Positions 5,403-5,892 of a DNA stretch of 5,892 nucleotides are shown here, in pieces (position 1 is the stretch's first letter; the number at the start of each line of letters is the position of its first letter). The DNA is from CAJBIL01 sp049295655. GTDB lineage: Bacteria > Pseudomonadota > Gammaproteobacteria > Burkholderiales > Rhodocyclaceae. The notes under the pieces were generated by a model. The model did no database searches and was not told the DNA's origin. It worked only from the letters and a program-made list of their open reading frames with translations. The stretch lies in the NCBI GenBank assembly GCA_049295655.1, contig JBAQRB010000247.1:1-5892 (forward strand), given 5' to 3'. The position numbers were made by a program, and so were the translations under genes.

Positions 5403-5434
5403 GGGAATATTAAACGATTGGGCATATTTCCCCC
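5403..5434. promoter_or_regulatory. Inverted repeat in the promoter region of the Tsx-like gene
   Basis: GGGAATAT (5403-5410) and ATATTTCCC (5424-5432) are near-complementary, with one extra T, across a 13-nt spacer that is AT-rich in an otherwise GC-rich region. The repeat lies about 30-60 bp upstream of the minus-strand start, where a regulator could act. No regulator can be named. Confidence 0.25.
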
Positions 5435-5508
5435 AGCGCACTTGAGGGAAGATCGCCGCCAGCGGCCGCGACCCCGCCAGATCCCCGCCGCAAAGCCCAC
5501 GCAGCGCT

Positions 5509-5514
5509 TAAAAT
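5509..5514 (+). promoter_or_regulatory. Possible -10 element of the flavoprotein gene
   Basis: TAAAAT differs from the consensus TATAAT at one position and lies 32 bp before ATG 5547, a normal promoter position. No -35 of good quality is present at 16-18 bp, so support is modest. The rest of the divergent gap (5375-5546) shows nothing else I can name beyond the inverted repeat at 5403-5434. Confidence 0.28.
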
Positions 5515-5546
5515 GGCGGCTGTCCAATTTTCAGCAGCCTGCCGCC

Positions 5547-5892
5547 ATGCCCGATCACCTCGCCTCACGCGTTGCCATTGTCGGTGGCGGCCCGGCCGGC
5601 CTGATGGCCGCCGAGGTCCTGAGCCGCGGCGGCGTACCGGTCGATCTCTACGACGCGATGCCGTCGGTCGGCCGCAAGTTCCTGATCGCCGGCAAGGGCG
5701 GCATGAACATCACACACTCGGAGCCGGCGCCCGCCTTCCGCGCGCGTTACGGCGCACACGAGACGAACATCGCGCCGCTGCTCGACGCCTTCGGGCCGCA
5801 GGCGCTGCGCGACTGGATGGACGAACTCGGCTTCACCTCCTTCGTCGGCAGCTCCGGGCGCGTCTTCCCGACCGACATGAAGGCCGCGCCGC
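5547..5892 (+). CDS. NAD(P)/FAD-dependent oxidoreductase, HI0933-like (PP_4765/TIGR03862 type), 3'-truncated
   Basis: The first 115 codons of a flavoprotein whose frame stays open to the window end. The N-terminus is a Rossmann FAD-binding fold: beta strand RVAIV, dinucleotide motif GGGPAGLMAAE (13-23), and an acidic residue ending strand two (LYDA, D36). It is followed by VGRKFLIAGKGGMNITHSEP (41-60), the signature of the HI0933-like branch; the AGKGGxNxTHSE form is typical of the PP_4765 subfamily rather than the YhiN form. Further on is FVGSSGRVFPTDMKA, also conserved in the family. The full family length is about 400 residues, so most of the gene is missing. ATG 5547 is the best start; the region before it has no strong Shine-Dalgarno. 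It is divergent from the outer-membrane gene. The physiological substrate is unknown. Confidence 0.88.
   Translation, partial: MPDHLASRVAIVGGGPAGLMAAEVLSRGGVPVDLYDAMPSVGRKFLIAGKGGMNITHSEPAPAFRARYGAHETNIAPLLDAFGPQALRDWMDELGFTSFVGSSGRVFPTDMKAAP

Noticed and set aside
4541..5413. Long plus-strand open frame (290 codons) opposite the outer-membrane gene
   Set aside because: It is rich in Arg, Glu and Asp with no recognisable domain and lies antisense to a gene with a signal peptide, barrel-like pattern and terminal Phe. It is a GC-rich shadow frame.
4401..5441. Minus-strand open frame of 346 codons overlapping murI and the outer-membrane gene
   Set aside because: It has shadow composition (Arg/Ala/Pro rich) and covers the murI 3' end on the opposite strand; the other minus-strand frame carries the real protein features.
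1..5892. CRISPR arrays, tRNA/rRNA genes, insertion sequences, integrase
   Set aside because: I saw no regularly spaced repeats, no cloverleaf or rRNA signature, no transposase or tyrosine recombinase motif, and no terminal inverted repeats flanking the island.

Overview
The window is high-GC proteobacterial chromosome with dense, GC-ending codons. A two-domain class I fumarase, a YoaB-like RidA protein, glutamate racemase, a Tsx/OmpK-type outer-membrane protein and a PP_4765-type flavoprotein together suggest a Gram-negative betaproteobacterium, perhaps Rhodocyclales-like. The lineage is an inference from gene content and style, not from a marker gene.

Layout. The left part (1-1774) is housekeeping: the 3' nine-tenths of a fumarate hydratase gene closed by a strong intrinsic terminator, then a short RidA-family gene. 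The right part (3686-5892) is also housekeeping: murI, a convergent outer-membrane channel gene on the minus strand, and the 5' part of a divergent FAD oxidoreductase gene cut by the window end.

Between them, about 1775-3645 is an accessory island. It starts with a ccdA-ccdB type II toxin-antitoxin pair, with an ATGA overlap and tandem near-palindromes just upstream. Next comes a DUF1778/TacA-type antitoxin that is not followed by its usual GNAT toxin. A 55-codon unknown ORF overlaps its 3' end and sits in the toxin position. The last gene is clearly lower in GC and encodes a membrane-anchored, coiled-coil protein of unknown function. Its stop codon lies inside what reads as an integron attC site (3582-3645): RYYYAAC and GTTRRRY end boxes, a long imperfect stem with a bulged base in the left arm, and unpaired spacers. 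No integrase and no second attC were found in the window, so this looks like a solitary cassette, or the edge of a cassette cluster, lodged 40 bp upstream of murI.

The main points of interest are the lone attC and its unknown cargo gene, the stacked toxin-antitoxin genes with an unpaired antitoxin and a candidate new small partner, and a CcdB homologue whose C-terminus lacks the residues that F-plasmid CcdB uses to poison gyrase.
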